NCBI RefSeq assembly: GCF_001224225.1
Contig: NZ_CUEE01000003.1
Coordinates: 1-64,000, forward strand
From: Staphylococcus borealis
GTDB lineage: Bacteria; Bacillota; Bacilli; Staphylococcales; Staphylococcaceae
Length of the DNA: 64,000 bases
Direction of reading: 5' to 3'
Part shown: positions 54,544-63,636 of the stretch, in pieces
How the letters are laid out: every line of letters begins with the position of its first letter
How positions within the stretch are numbered: the first letter of the stretch is position 1
Position numbers and translations under genes: made by a program
Notes under the pieces: model-generated
The model's input: only the letters and a program-made list of their open reading frames with translations
What the model was told of the DNA's origin: nothing
The model's database searches: none

Positions 54544-55079
54544 TTCGTATCTCCTTTTTGATTTACTAAATTACTAAAGAAATCTTCCATCTCTTCTTCA
54601 TCTTCTTCAGTCGTTGGTAAATCTTCAATTTTTTCTATTCCGAATACATTTAAAAATAAATCTGTTGTTTGTAAAGCATGACTACGAGAATTTTCAACAT
54701 CTTTTGCTTCAATTAAACCACGGGCAATTAAAGTTCTAACTGCACCATCGGAATTAATGCCTCTAATTAATTCGATATCACTCCGCGTTAATGGTTGATT
54801 ATATGCAATAATCGATAATGTTTCCATTGCTGCCTGTGATAACTTCATATTTGATTTTTGTTCAATGAGTTGTTCAATATAAGGTGATGCTTCTTTCTTT
54901 GAAGTTAAGATATAAGTTGAACCAAATTTTTGAATCATTAAACCACTTGAAGTATACGATGACACTAATTCAGCTAATTTTGCTTGATTAATATCTAGAA
55001 TCTCTAAAATTTGCTTTTCTTCAAGACCCTCATCTCCCGCTGTATATAGCAATGCCTCTATGATTCCATGTTTATCCAA
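54540..55079 (-). CDS. scpB: Segregation and condensation protein B
   Basis: 179-residue dimeric winged-helix partner of SMC-Scp[23 protein letters not shown] and the [28 protein letters not shown] region are family hallmarks. It overlaps scpA by 8 bases and rluB by 4. Confidence 0.96.
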   Translation of the reverse strand: MDKHGIIEALLYTAGDEGLEEKQILEILDINQAKLAELVSSYTSSGLMIQKFGSTYILTSKKEASPYIEQLIEQKSNMKLSQAAMETLSIIAYNQPLTRSDIELIRGINSDGAVRTLIARGLIEAKDVENSRSHALQTTDLFLNVFGIEKIEDLPTTEEDEEEMEDFFSNLVNQKGDTK

Positions 55080-55803
55080 GATTAAAATTCACTCCTCTAA
55101 CGATACGTATATCATCAAAATTTTTAACTTGTTCAATATTGATTTGTCCAGATTTAGACATTTCTAATATTGCTAAGAAGTGAGTAACCACTTGTTCTAA
55201 TGGTTCACTAAAAGTAAACAAACTAAAGAAGTTAAACGATGTATGATGTTTTAATTGTGTCGTTACTTTTTCAGTTGCTTGTTGAATCGTAAAGCTTTCT
55301 TTAACGATGTCAACAGTCTTAGGTGTATTAAGTGCTAGTCTATTTTTAACACGTTGATAAGCAACAATTAAATCAGTTAAATCTAATGTTTGACTTTGAT
55401 CCCATGTGACGTCTTTTTCAAGATGGGATAAATCAGTTGGGTGCTTAGTGAAATAGTGCTCGCGTTCTTCTTTCTTTTCGGCTAATAATTCTGTATATTC
55501 TTTATAATTTTGATATTCAATAAGTCGACCTACTAAATCTTCTCGTGGATCTTCCTCTAAATATTCATCAACATCATGTTGCGGTAGCAATAATTTGCTT
55601 TTTATCATTAATAACTCAGATGCCATAACTAAATATTCACTCGCTATATTGATTTCTAATTGTTTCATAGCGTGAACATATTGCATATATTGTTCTGTTA
55701 ATGATTTCATAGGTATATCATAAATATCAATTTCATATTTTTGAATTAGGTGTAGTAATAAATCTAAGGGGCCATTGAAGGCATCTAATTTTACTTCATA
55801 CAT
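55072..55803 (-). CDS. scpA: Segregation and condensation protein A
   Basis: 243-residue kleisin of the SMC condensin. The N-terminal [24 protein letters not shown] binds the SMC neck; the central region is Glu-rich, and the C-terminal winged helix ends with [17 protein letters not shown]. It is the first gene of its operon. Confidence 0.96.
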   Translation of the reverse strand: MYEVKLDAFNGPLDLLLHLIQKYEIDIYDIPMKSLTEQYMQYVHAMKQLEINIASEYLVMASELLMIKSKLLLPQHDVDEYLEEDPREDLVGRLIEYQNYKEYTELLAEKKEEREHYFTKHPTDLSHLEKDVTWDQSQTLDLTDLIVAYQRVKNRLALNTPKTVDIVKESFTIQQATEKVTTQLKHHTSFNFFSLFTFSEPLEQVVTHFLAILEMSKSGQINIEQVKNFDDIRIVRGVNFNLG

Positions 55804-55896
55804 GTTAATCGTCCTTATACTGAATCTAAATCGTGCATAATTTACTAAAGTATTATAGCATGAATATTACAAACATTAAATTAAGGATGAGTCGGA

Positions 55897-56415
55897 TTGG
55901 AAAAAGCCTTAATCGATTTTTATTATTATTTTCATAAACAGCAACATTATTTCTTATGTCATGATATTTTAGAGGATGCATGGAAAGCAAATAGTCAGTT
56001 TTCTAAAAAGGATGGCATTGTAAGCCTAATTTTATTTTCTACTGCCATGTATCATTATAGAAGAGGAAATACCAAAGGTGCGCGGATAACTTTTGAGAAG
56101 TCATTAAATACTTTTAATGGCGCATATGATAAAACTGTGCTAAATCTTAGTGAACACGCATTTCAAACATTAATTGTGAATGAGATTAAAGCTATAGATG
56201 ACTTGAAACCATTCAAACCGGTATATTTGCCTATCAATTCAACCTTTGAAAAACAAATAATAGATAGGTATCCAGATTATTCATTTACATTTCTTTCTAC
56301 TGAAGATAATTATATTGTTAATTATCACAAACTTAGAGATAGAAGCGATGTGATCAATGCCAGACAACAAGCATTGATGTATAAAAAGAGGATGAGGAGT
56401 TGGATGGATGATTAG
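55897..56415 (+). CDS. DUF309 family protein
   Basis: 172 residues. It starts at TTG 55897, with AAGGATGA upstream. The DUF309 signature (YYFHKQQHYFLCHDILEDAWKA, then SLILFSTAMYHYRRGNTKGA) is in the N-terminal 75 residues; the C-terminal half is variable. The function is unknown. It is divergent from scpA across 93 bp. Confidence 0.85.
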   Translation: MEKALIDFYYYFHKQQHYFLCHDILEDAWKANSQFSKKDGIVSLILFSTAMYHYRRGNTKGARITFEKSLNTFNGAYDKTVLNLSEHAFQTLIVNEIKAIDDLKPFKPVYLPINSTFEKQIIDRYPDYSFTFLSTEDNYIVNYHKLRDRSDVINARQQALMYKKRMRSWMDD

Positions 56416-56519
56416 TTAAAATTCAAACTGCCACTAAATAACTCGCTTTACTGTAGAAATAAAGCGTATTCTATTAAAGTCTGAGTCAAAAATAATAAAG
56501 TAATACTATTTGGGATTTT

Positions 56520-56660
56520 CCCAATAGTTGACTGATTGATGAATACACTTAAGTTAAGTTGCTTTTAGTTCTAGTCGTCATTTAAGGTAGAGCCCCTAGC
56601 AAAGAGAATTTCAAAAAGAAATTCTACAATCAAAGCAAGCTGGGGATACAGAAATAGTCA
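56520..56660. repeat. Degenerate STAR-like repeat, reverse orientation
   Basis: In the 342-bp gap between the DUF309 gene and xerD. GTTGACTGATTGATG, TTAGTTCTAGTCGTCATT, GAGCCCCTAGCAAAGAGAATT and AATTCTACAATCAAAGCAAGC are reversed and decayed copies of the tail and middle unit seen at 44.1 kb. No gene is visible in 56416-56757. Confidence 0.65.
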
Positions 56661-56757
56661 GTCTCTACGCCCCTCTCCTCATTCCTTAATATAAACCAAT
56701 CTCCTTTTGAGTAATCCTCTATCTAATATTAATCATAACCATAAATACTTAATTCTT

Positions 56758-57645
56758 TTAAGCTCTTGGGTGGAATTGATTATACATCTGTCTAATCTGA
56801 GTTTTAGAAACATGTGTATATAATTGTGTAGTCGAAATATCAGAATGACCTAACATTTCTTGAACTGCACGTAAATCTGCACCATTCTCCAATAGGTGTG
56901 TTGCAAATGAGTGTCTTAACGTATGAGGTGTCAATGTTTTATTGATATTTGCCTTTAAACCATACTGTTTAATTAGTTTCCAAATACCCTGACGTGTCAA
57001 TGGTCGTCCATGCATATTTAAAAAAAGCACGTTAGTGACTGTTTTTTTAAGTAATTGAGGTCTAACAGAATTGATATATGAGTCTAGATATTCGATTACA
57101 GTATCGCCTAATGGGATGATACGTTCTTTGTTCCCTTTACCAAACACTTTTACAAACCCCATAATTAAATTAACATCGTCTATCTCGATTTGTATTAATT
57201 CAGTCACACGCATTCCAGTCGCATATAATAATTCGAGAATTGTACGGTCACGGTATCCATTATTTTTATTTAAATCTGGTGTTTCAAGTAACTGAATCAC
57301 TTCTTCAACATCTAATACATCTGGAAGTTTCTTCTCGTACTTAGGCGTTTCAATAAGAACTGTAGGATCTTTCGCTGCATATTTCTCACGTAGCGCAAAT
57401 TGATGGAAACTGCGAATCGTTGAAATAAATCGCGCAATAGATTTAGCAGAAGCCCCCTGATCTATTAAATGACCTAGACATTCTTGAATCGTTTGTCTAT
57501 CAATAAAATCAATATGCGCAATTTTGTTTTCTTGCATATATATTTGATATTTTTTTAAGTCTCGGCGATAGGCACCTATCGTATTTTCGCTTAAGCCTTT
57601 TTCGATTTGTATAAATTTTAAATATTCTTCAATAATTGTTTCCAT
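56758..57645 (-). CDS. xerD: Site-specific tyrosine recombinase XerD
   Basis: A 295-residue recombinase that resolves chromosome dimers at dif with XerC. N-terminal SAM-like core-binding domain (about 1-85), then catalytic R in LLYATGMRVTELIQ, K in VFGKGNKERIIPL, HTLRHSFATHLLENG, and LGHSDISTTQLYTHV with the nucleophilic tyrosine. Starts 97 bp after the fur terminator. Confidence 0.96.
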   Translation of the reverse strand: METIIEEYLKFIQIEKGLSENTIGAYRRDLKKYQIYMQENKIAHIDFIDRQTIQECLGHLIDQGASAKSIARFISTIRSFHQFALREKYAAKDPTVLIETPKYEKKLPDVLDVEEVIQLLETPDLNKNNGYRDRTILELLYATGMRVTELIQIEIDDVNLIMGFVKVFGKGNKERIIPLGDTVIEYLDSYINSVRPQLLKKTVTNVLFLNMHGRPLTRQGIWKLIKQYGLKANINKTLTPHTLRHSFATHLLENGADLRAVQEMLGHSDISTTQLYTHVSKTQIRQMYNQFHPRA

Positions 57646-57689
57646 TACAACACCTCTATTTGAATAGACTCACATTAAACTATGATGTG

Positions 57690-57735
57690 ATATTAAGAAA
57701 GACTAAGACAATCATTTGAAATTGTCCTAGCCTAT
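57690..57735 (-). terminator. Terminator of fur
   Basis: GGCTAGGACAAT pairs with ATTGTCTTAGTC across an 8-base loop and is followed by TTTCTTAATATC on the minus strand. Confidence 0.7.
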
Positions 57736-57742
57736 TATTTGT

Positions 57743-58189
57743 TTATTTTCCTTTTGCTTGGCATTCATCACAAACACCGTGAAACGTTAATCTGTGATCT
57801 AAAATTTTGAAGTTATATTCTGTTTCGACTCTTTCTTCAACTTGTGGTAGTAAATCTTCATGGATTTCATCTACTTTACCACATTCCATGCACACTAAAT
57901 GGTGATGGAAATGTTTAGCGCCCTCTTTTCTTAAATCGAAACGAGCAACACCATCACCAAAATTAATTTTATCGACGACTTTTATTTCGGCTAGAAGTTC
58001 TAACGTTCTATAGACAGTAGCTAAACCTATTTCAGGTGCTTTGTCTTTTACTTTCAAATATACATCTTCAGCACTAAGATGGTCTTTTTCATTTTCAATT
58101 AGAACACGGACAGTAGCTTCTCTTTGTGGTGTTAATTTATATGAAGATTGTTGTAATTGTTGTTTTACGCGATTTAATCGTTCTTCCAT
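57743..58189 (-). CDS. fur: Ferric uptake regulator Fur
   Basis: 148 residues. N-terminal winged helix (KLTPQREATVRVLIENEKDHLSAEDVYLKVKDKAPEIGLATVYRTLELL), then the metal-binding dimer domain with the HFHHHLVCMECGKVDEIHED site and a second Cys pair in GVCDECQAKGK. Represses iron-uptake genes. GAGGAGTG precedes the ATG. A PerR-box-like site lies 26 bp upstream of the start codon. Confidence 0.95.
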   Translation of the reverse strand: MEERLNRVKQQLQQSSYKLTPQREATVRVLIENEKDHLSAEDVYLKVKDKAPEIGLATVYRTLELLAEIKVVDKINFGDGVARFDLRKEGAKHFHHHLVCMECGKVDEIHEDLLPQVEERVETEYNFKILDHRLTFHGVCDECQAKGK

Positions 58190-58214
58190 GGGAGCGACAC
58201 TCCTCTATTAATAA

Positions 58215-58229
58215 TTATAATCATTTTAA
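58215..58229. promoter_or_regulatory. PerR-box-like operator upstream of fur
   Basis: TTATAATCATTTTAA matches the PerR consensus TTATAATnATTATAA at 13 of 14 informative positions. It lies in the fur 5' region. A looser match to the Fur box (15 of 19) overlaps it on the minus strand. PerR control of fur is known in S. aureus. Confidence 0.65.
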
Positions 58230-58293
58230 ATTGAAAACATTTCAATTACTAAATTACCAATATTTTCAATTAAATGCAAGCTATTTACAGTAC

Positions 58294-58845
58294 TTAATTA
58301 GAATGATTATAATTTAATAATATATGCTGCAACCCAATGATTGTTTTAGCATCCTCGATTTCATGATTATCAAGTAATGCTTTTATTTCTGAAATAGGCA
58401 CTTTATGCAATTCTACAAACTCATCTTCATCTAAATTGAGTTGACCTTCACTTAGGTTACTGCTGAAATAAATCGTAAGTTTCTCATTGGTGAACCCAGG
58501 GCAACCATACATGTCAGTAACAAATTCTAAGTTATTTGCAACATAACCTGTCTCTTCTTCTAATTCGCGTTTAGCAGCTTCTTCACGTATTTCATCTTGT
58601 TCTAATTTTCCAGCTGGAATTTCTAATAATGCTTTTTCAACTGGTTTACGAAATTGTTTAACAAGTAATACCTCATCATTTGGCGTTATTGCACAAACTG
58701 CTACCGCACCGTTATGATAAACTAATTCTCTTCTAGATGTATTCCCATCAGGCAATTCTACATCATGTATTTCTAAATCAATAATTTTACCATTGTAAAT
58801 AACAGTTCTATCGAAAGTTTTCTCATTAAATTCCAAAAAATTCAC
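58294..58845 (-). CDS. Nudix hydrolase, ADP-ribose pyrophosphatase type
   Basis: 183 residues with a complete Nudix box: GKLEQDE, seven residues, then RELEEETGY (in the A-G-K-LEQDEIREEAAK-REL context). The flanking VLLVKQFRKPVEKALLEIPAGK and EFVTDMYGCPGFTNEKL are typical of the ADP-sugar subfamily. It is next to fur, with 104 bp between the two genes. Confidence 0.92.
   Translation of the reverse strand: MNFLEFNEKTFDRTVIYNGKIIDLEIHDVELPDGNTSRRELVYHNGAVAVCAITPNDEVLLVKQFRKPVEKALLEIPAGKLEQDEIREEAAKRELEEETGYVANNLEFVTDMYGCPGFTNEKLTIYFSSNLSEGQLNLDEDEFVELHKVPISEIKALLDNHEIEDAKTIIGLQHILLNYNHSN
58298..58312. promoter_or_regulatory. Second PerR-box-like site at the end of the Nudix gene
   Basis: TTAGAATGATTATAA matches TTATAATnATTATAA at 13 of 14 informative positions. 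It overlaps the last codons of the Nudix gene, 83 bp from the first site, on the far side of the fur upstream region. It could be chance, since it lies in coding sequence. Confidence 0.4.
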
Positions 58846-58917
58846 GTCCCTTTTAATTCAGTATATAAATTGGTAAGATGAATGCGTTACTTAAAGTGTA
58901 TCGAAAGGAGATTGGAC

Positions 58918-59826
58918 ATGCAAAAGAATATTTTAAAGAGTGGCATCGAAATTTCAGAATTAGGATTAGGATGTATGAGTCTAGGCACAGATTTTGCCAA
59001 GGCTGAACCTATCATTGAAAAAGCAATTGAAAGTGGTATTACGTATTTTGATACTGCAGATATTTATGACAGAGGCATTAACGAAGAAATTGTAGGCAAA
59101 GCTTTAAAAAAATATCAAAATCGGGATGATATTATAATTGGAACGAAGGTAGGAAATCGTCCTACTGAAGATGGCGGGACTACATGGGATCCATCTAAAC
59201 AATATATTAAGGAAAGTGTTAAAGGTTCTTTACAACGATTAGGATTGGACCATATCGATTTATATCAATTACATGGTGGAACGATAGATGATCCATTAGA
59301 TGAAACAATCAGTGCATTTAATGAGTTAAAACAAGAAGGTATTATTAAAGCCTATGGTATTTCTTCAATCCGTCCTAATGTTATCGATTATTATTTAAAA
59401 CATAGTGAAATCGAGACAATTATGTCTCAATTCAATTTAATTGATAATCGACCAGAACAATTATTAAATGACATACATGCCAATGGTGTTAAAGTATTAG
59501 CACGTGGCCCTGTGTTTAAAGGGCTATTAACTTCTAATAGTATTGATGCCCTAGATCATAAATTCAGTGAGGGCATATTTGATTATACACATCATGATTT
59601 AGGCGAAACGATTGCTTCAGTTAAAGAAATAGAAAGTAATCTTAGTGCTTTATCATTTGAATATTTAAAATCTCACGATGCACTTGGTGCAATCATCGTT
59701 GGTGCTAGCTCACCACAACAATTAGAAGAAAATGTTAATAATTACAATAAACATGTAAGCCTAGATCAAGTAAAAGCAGCTCGTGACAGAGTGAAAAACT
59801 TAGAATACACACAGCATTTAAAATAA
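58918..59826 (+). CDS. Aldo/keto reductase
   Basis: 302 residues starting MQKNILKSGIEISELGLG; AAAGGAG precedes the ATG at 58918. NADPH-dependent TIM-barrel oxidoreductase with the catalytic pattern DTADIYDRGINEEIVGKAL (Asp and Tyr), GTKVGNR (Lys) and YQLHGG (His). The substrate is unknown. The C-terminal GAIIVGASSPQQLEENV is the cofactor-binding signature. Confidence 0.92.
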   Translation: MQKNILKSGIEISELGLGCMSLGTDFAKAEPIIEKAIESGITYFDTADIYDRGINEEIVGKALKKYQNRDDIIIGTKVGNRPTEDGGTTWDPSKQYIKESVKGSLQRLGLDHIDLYQLHGGTIDDPLDETISAFNELKQEGIIKAYGISSIRPNVIDYYLKHSEIETIMSQFNLIDNRPEQLLNDIHANGVKVLARGPVFKGLLTSNSIDALDHKFSEGIFDYTHHDLGETIASVKEIESNLSALSFEYLKSHDALGAIIVGASSPQQLEENVNNYNKHVSLDQVKAARDRVKNLEYTQHLK

Positions 59827-59889
59827 TGTTGTTATAATACAGAAGCTTTTGAGACATAAATGATGTATAAATACTGTTTTGCTAAACCA

Positions 59890-59948
59890 CAGTGCGGGAT
59901 GGGACTAAGAATTTATAAAAGAATTTTGACCCACTCCCGCCTTTTTAT
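59890..59948 (+). terminator. Terminator of the aldo/keto reductase gene (repeat-family hairpin)
   Basis: GCGGGATGGG pairs with CCCACTCCCGC over an imperfect stem with an AAGAATTT...AGAATTTT inner part, followed by CTTTTTATT. It is a variant of the shared intergenic hairpin without the tail. Confidence 0.8.
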
Positions 59949-59966
59949 TACAACTCAAATCTAACT

Positions 59967-60209
59967 TTAATACTGCTTATAGTAAGTGTAATGACCATTG
60001 TGATTTTCGTCTTTGATCGTCACATTCATGATCTCACCTCTCAAAATTAATTCATGAAATTTGAAATCTATGAATGATTGTTCGTCAGCATTTAGTAAGT
60101 CATAATTATTCTCCCCTATTAAATCTACAATTGTAAAAATGGAATGTGGTGGTAATGCATTCATATTCTCAATACATTGTTTAACGTTATGGTTCACACA
60201 ACATAACAT
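59967..60209 (-). CDS. Small conserved hypothetical protein, possibly DUF1413-like
   Basis: 80 residues. CGGAG precedes the ATG at 60209. Phe/Asp-rich IFTIVDLIGENNYDLL in the middle and FKFHELILRGEI resemble DUF1413, though this is not firm. It starts 14 bp after the SDR stop, so it is probably cotranscribed with that gene. Function unknown. Confidence 0.6.
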   Translation of the reverse strand: MLCCVNHNVKQCIENMNALPPHSIFTIVDLIGENNYDLLNADEQSFIDFKFHELILRGEIMNVTIKDENHNGHYTYYKQY

Positions 60210-60223
60210 ACAATCACTCCGAT

Positions 60224-60985
60224 CTATTGTTTGTTTTTGAATAAAAATGGAAAAAGTGATTCAAGCAACCTAGGGAATAATTGATAAAATTTTAAAGTGG
60301 TGTGCATCCATTTAGGTTGATTGATTTCACATTTATGTTTAATTATCCCATTAATAATATCATTAGCTAATAAAGTTGGATCTAACATCATTGCGTCATA
60401 CTTGTGTGCATAAGCGAGACTTGGGTCTGCCTTTTTATGAAATGCTGTTCTAATCGGACCAGTATTCACAGACATTACATGAAAAAATGGATGTTCCAGT
60501 CGTAGTGCATTTAATACCGCATTCAGAGCCGCTTTAGACGCACCGTAATGCGCGGCATTAGCTTGTGTGACAAAAGCAGCTTGACTAGAGATTCCAACAA
60601 TACTCGCGTGTGGAGACAATTGGTTCATTAAAGCATGTAATAATAAATTAAACCCGATAATATTAACTTCATACGTTTCAGTCATTTCATCAGGTGTGTG
60701 TTGGTTGATTGATTTAAAATACCCTAAACCAGAACTATAAATAATGCCATCTATTTGCGTATCGATATATTGAGGTAATTGGCTAATTGCATGTTTGTCT
60801 TGCATATCACACGGAATCATTTGAACATTATGTTCATATGGTGAGAAGTCAATGTGTTTATATTTTTGTTTGCTTCTAGCAATTAATGTAACATGCGCGC
60901 CCTTTTGAATAAGCTGTTTAGTGATTTCGAGACCTAAGCCACTTGTACCACCAGTTACCACATAGTGTTTACCTATCATAGACAT
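60224..60985 (-). CDS. Short-chain dehydrogenase/reductase
   Basis: A 253-residue classical SDR. The cofactor loop is TGGTSGLGLEITKQL (12-26), followed by CDMQDKHAI and the IVGISSQAAFVTQANAAHYGASKAALNAVL catalytic Ser/Tyr-x3-Lys region. The substrate is unknown. The C-terminus (KFYQLFPRLLESLFPFLF) is hydrophobic. It lies beside the repeat block at 61.1-61.5 kb. Confidence 0.9.
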   Translation of the reverse strand: MSMIGKHYVVTGGTSGLGLEITKQLIQKGAHVTLIARSKQKYKHIDFSPYEHNVQMIPCDMQDKHAISQLPQYIDTQIDGIIYSSGLGYFKSINQHTPDEMTETYEVNIIGFNLLLHALMNQLSPHASIVGISSQAAFVTQANAAHYGASKAALNAVLNALRLEHPFFHVMSVNTGPIRTAFHKKADPSLAYAHKYDAMMLDPTLLANDIINGIIKHKCEINQPKWMHTTLKFYQLFPRLLESLFPFLFKNKQ

Positions 60986-61097
60986 TTCCTCTCTAACTTT
61001 GAATAATTTTATATTACCTTAAACTATTTAGTGTATAAAGTTTTCTAGTAATTGAGTTTAAATCTAATTGCATGCACTAACTTTTATAACAAATCAT

Positions 61098-61526
61098 CCA
61101 AAGAATCATCTAAGCTAAAGCTTATGCGTATAGTGGCACTAACTTTTATAAAAAGAAGTGCCATAAGGATCACCTGAGCTAAAGCTCATGCGTAAAAAAT
61201 GAAGATATAAATGATACAATGATACTATTTTGATATTCGCAGTAGCTGACTGAACTGAAAAGGCGCTTAAATCAAGCTTTTTTCAGTCCTAGTCATCCTT
61301 GCGGGCGGGGCCCCAGCAGAGAGAATTTCATTAAGAAATTCTACAAGCAAAGCAAGCTGGGAGCGGACGACGAATTGTAAAAAATTCCCCAAAGGATCAC
61401 CTAAGCTAAAGCTTATGCGTATAGTAGCACTAACTTTGTTTCAAAAAGAAGTGCCATAAGGATCACCTGAGCTAAAGCTCATGCGTATAGTAGCACTAAC
61501 TTTTTTTCAAAAAGAAGTGCTACTTA
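61098..61526. repeat. Paired 67-bp palindromic repeats flanking a reversed STAR-like element
   Basis: Fills most of 60986-61573 between the divergent SDR and proC genes. Units of about 67 bp start near 61098, 61164, 61391 and 61458. Each has AGCTAAAGCT (with TA/CA variants) and, in complete copies, GTAGCACTAAC ... AGAAGTGC(T/C)A(C/T) hairpins. The second unit is cut short after CATGCGTA. Between the pairs, 61240-61385 is a reversed STAR-like element (GCAGTAGCTGACTGAACTG ... GCGGGGCCCCAGC ... AATTTCATTAAGAAATT). No gene is seen in this stretch. Confidence 0.9.
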
Positions 61527-61573
61527 TATGTTACTATGGGTTTATAAATTAAAGAGTGAGGATGATGTTGTCA

Positions 61574-62389
61574 ATGAAATTAGTTTTTTATGGTGCAGGT
61601 AATATGGCACAAGCAATTTTTAAAGGAATTATTAATTCTAAAAAATTGAAGTCACATGATATCTACTTAACGAATAAATCTAATGAGGAAGCTTTGAAAA
61701 ATTTCGCTGAAGAATTAGGTGTTGAATATAGTTATGATGATGAAAAGTTACTCCAAGATGCCGATTATGTATTTTTAGGATCTAAACCTTATGATTTCGA
61801 AAAAGTAGCTCAACGTATTCAACCGTTTATTAGTGAAAACAATCGTTTTATTTCTATCATGGCTGGTTTACCTATTAACTATATCCAAGAACAATTACAA
61901 GTTGAAAATCCAATCGCTCGAATCATGCCTAATACGAATGCCCAAGTGGGTCATTCAGTGACAGGTATTAGTTTTTCTGGAAATTTCGGACCAAAATCAA
62001 AGGAAGAAGTTATTGATTTAGTTAACGCGTTTGGTTCGGTAATTGAAGTAAACGAAGACCATTTACACCAAGTAACAGCCATTACAGGAAGCGGTCCAGC
62101 TTTCTTATATCATGTTTTTGAACAGTATGTTAAAGCAGGAACAGATTTAGGGCTTGGAAAGGATCAAGTTGAAGAATCAATTAAAAATTTAATTATCGGT
62201 ACAAGTAAAATGATTGAAAGATCAGATTTAAGTATGGAACAATTGCGTAAAAATATTACCTCTAAAGGTGGAACGACACAAGCAGGTTTAAATGCCCTAT
62301 CACAACATGATATTGAGGCAATATTTAAAGATTGTTTAAATGCAGCAGTTCAACGTAGTGTTGAATTATCAAAAAATGAAGATAATTAA
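61574..62389 (+). CDS. proC: Pyrroline-5-carboxylate reductase
   Basis: 271 residues starting MKLVFYGAGNMAQAIF; GAGTGAGG lies 12 bases before the ATG at 61574, and upstream in-frame codons overlap that site. Last step of proline synthesis. The Rossmann loop GAGNMA is at 7-12, and AITGSGPAFLYHVFEQ and KNITSKGGTTQAGLNAL are signature segments. A bidirectional terminator follows. Confidence 0.97.
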   Translation: MKLVFYGAGNMAQAIFKGIINSKKLKSHDIYLTNKSNEEALKNFAEELGVEYSYDDEKLLQDADYVFLGSKPYDFEKVAQRIQPFISENNRFISIMAGLPINYIQEQLQVENPIARIMPNTNAQVGHSVTGISFSGNFGPKSKEEVIDLVNAFGSVIEVNEDHLHQVTAITGSGPAFLYHVFEQYVKAGTDLGLGKDQVEESIKNLIIGTSKMIERSDLSMEQLRKNITSKGGTTQAGLNALSQHDIEAIFKDCLNAAVQRSVELSKNEDN

Positions 62390-62403
62390 ATTAATATATA
62401 GAG

Positions 62404-62442
62404 AAAAGACTGAGGCGTTACATTGCCCCAGTCTTTTATATG
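62404..62442. terminator. Bidirectional terminator between proC and rnz
   Basis: AAAAGACTGAGGC (62404-62416) pairs with GCCCCAGTCTTTT (62425-62437) across TTACATT-type loop bases, with T-rich flanks on both strands. The genes converge here. Confidence 0.8.
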
Positions 62443-62480
62443 AAATAAAATTGCACCTAGTATTTTAAAAATATATTGTT

Positions 62481-63401
62481 TTAAATTTTAAATGTATCAA
62501 AATCCTTAACAAATTCAAAGTGAGGAACATTTTCATTAGCTTTTAATTGATGTCTAATAGTATCTATCTCATCATAATTATAACGATTACTCAAATGCGT
62601 AATTAAACTTCTCTTAACATTAGCTTGCTTTATCAAACAAAATACATCTTCAATATGACTATGGTGATAGTTATTGGCTAATGTTTTTTCGCCTTCAATA
62701 TAAGTAGCCTCATGAATCATTACATCAGAATCTCTTGCAATGCTTAACTCTGATTGACAAGGTTTCGTATCTCCAAAGATAGAGATGATTGGTCCAGGTT
62801 TAGCTGGTCCTTTGAAATCTTCAGAATTGTAAATTTGGCCTTCATGTTCAAAATTATCATAAGCCTTTACTTCTTGGTACTTAGGCCCAGGATATAAACC
62901 TATTGATTTGAGTGCTTCGACATCAATAGTCCCTGGCGTTGTTGGTGATTCAATGCGATAACCATAAGAAGGAATACCATGATTTAATAATTTGGCACTA
63001 ACTGTAAAGCCTTTATGATGATATGTAAACTGATTATCAATTTCAATATATGTGATTGGATAATTTAGATGAGATTCGGATAATCTTAAAGAAGTCTCAA
63101 TGTATTGTTGTAATCCTTTAGGGCCAATAACTGTTAATGGTTTATCTTCCCCACCTTGAAAAGAACGACTCGTTAATAAACCAGGTAATCCGAAAATGTG
63201 ATCTCCGTGCATATGCGTTATAAAAATGTGGTCAACTTTTCCAAGTTTAATTGAATGATGTAAAATTTGATGTTGTGTGCCCTCTCCGACATCAAATAGC
63301 CATATACTATTCGAAAAAGGTTCAAGGTTTAAAGCAATCGCTTGCGTATTTCTCTCTTTGGTAGGTAACCCCGCACTTGTTCCGAAGAATGTAACTTCCA
63401 T
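62481..63401 (-). CDS. rnz: Ribonuclease Z
   Basis: 306 residues starting [27 protein letters not shown] precedes the ATG at 63401. Metallo-beta-lactamase nuclease that matures tRNA 3' ends. The zinc motif is [15 protein letters not shown], and [19 protein letters not shown] and the C-terminal HLSNRY provide further ligands. It converges with proC. Confidence 0.96.
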   Translation of the reverse strand: MEVTFFGTSAGLPTKERNTQAIALNLEPFSNSIWLFDVGEGTQHQILHHSIKLGKVDHIFITHMHGDHIFGLPGLLTSRSFQGGEDKPLTVIGPKGLQQYIETSLRLSESHLNYPITYIEIDNQFTYHHKGFTVSAKLLNHGIPSYGYRIESPTTPGTIDVEALKSIGLYPGPKYQEVKAYDNFEHEGQIYNSEDFKGPAKPGPIISIFGDTKPCQSELSIARDSDVMIHEATYIEGEKTLANNYHHSHIEDVFCLIKQANVKRSLITHLSNRYNYDEIDTIRHQLKANENVPHFEFVKDFDTFKI

Positions 63402-63570
63402 GCATATGCCTCCTTTTCTTTCATTATATTTTATCATATGTGATTTATTTTGCTATAAAAAGTCATAAAATAAATGCATGTGTTTCATTTTGAGTTATAA
63501 TGATATTAAATTGTGCATCATTCCATAATTCAAGTGCCTTTGTAGAAACAATAAAATTAGGCAAATAAGT

Positions 63571-63598
63571 TTGAAGCGGTGCAAATATATTTTATAAT
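63571..63598 (+). promoter_or_regulatory. zwf promoter
   Basis: TTGAAG at 63571-63576 (4 of 6) and a perfect TATAAT at 63593-63598 with a 16-base spacer. The zwf start codon is 39 bases downstream. Confidence 0.7.
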
Positions 63599-63636
63599 AA
63601 TACAATCATAGTATTAAAAGAATTGAGGTTTTGAAC

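Noticed and set aside
58251-58279. fur promoter TTGCAT-17-TAATTT
   Set aside because: Spacing is right, but both hexamers match the consensus at only 3 of 6 positions.
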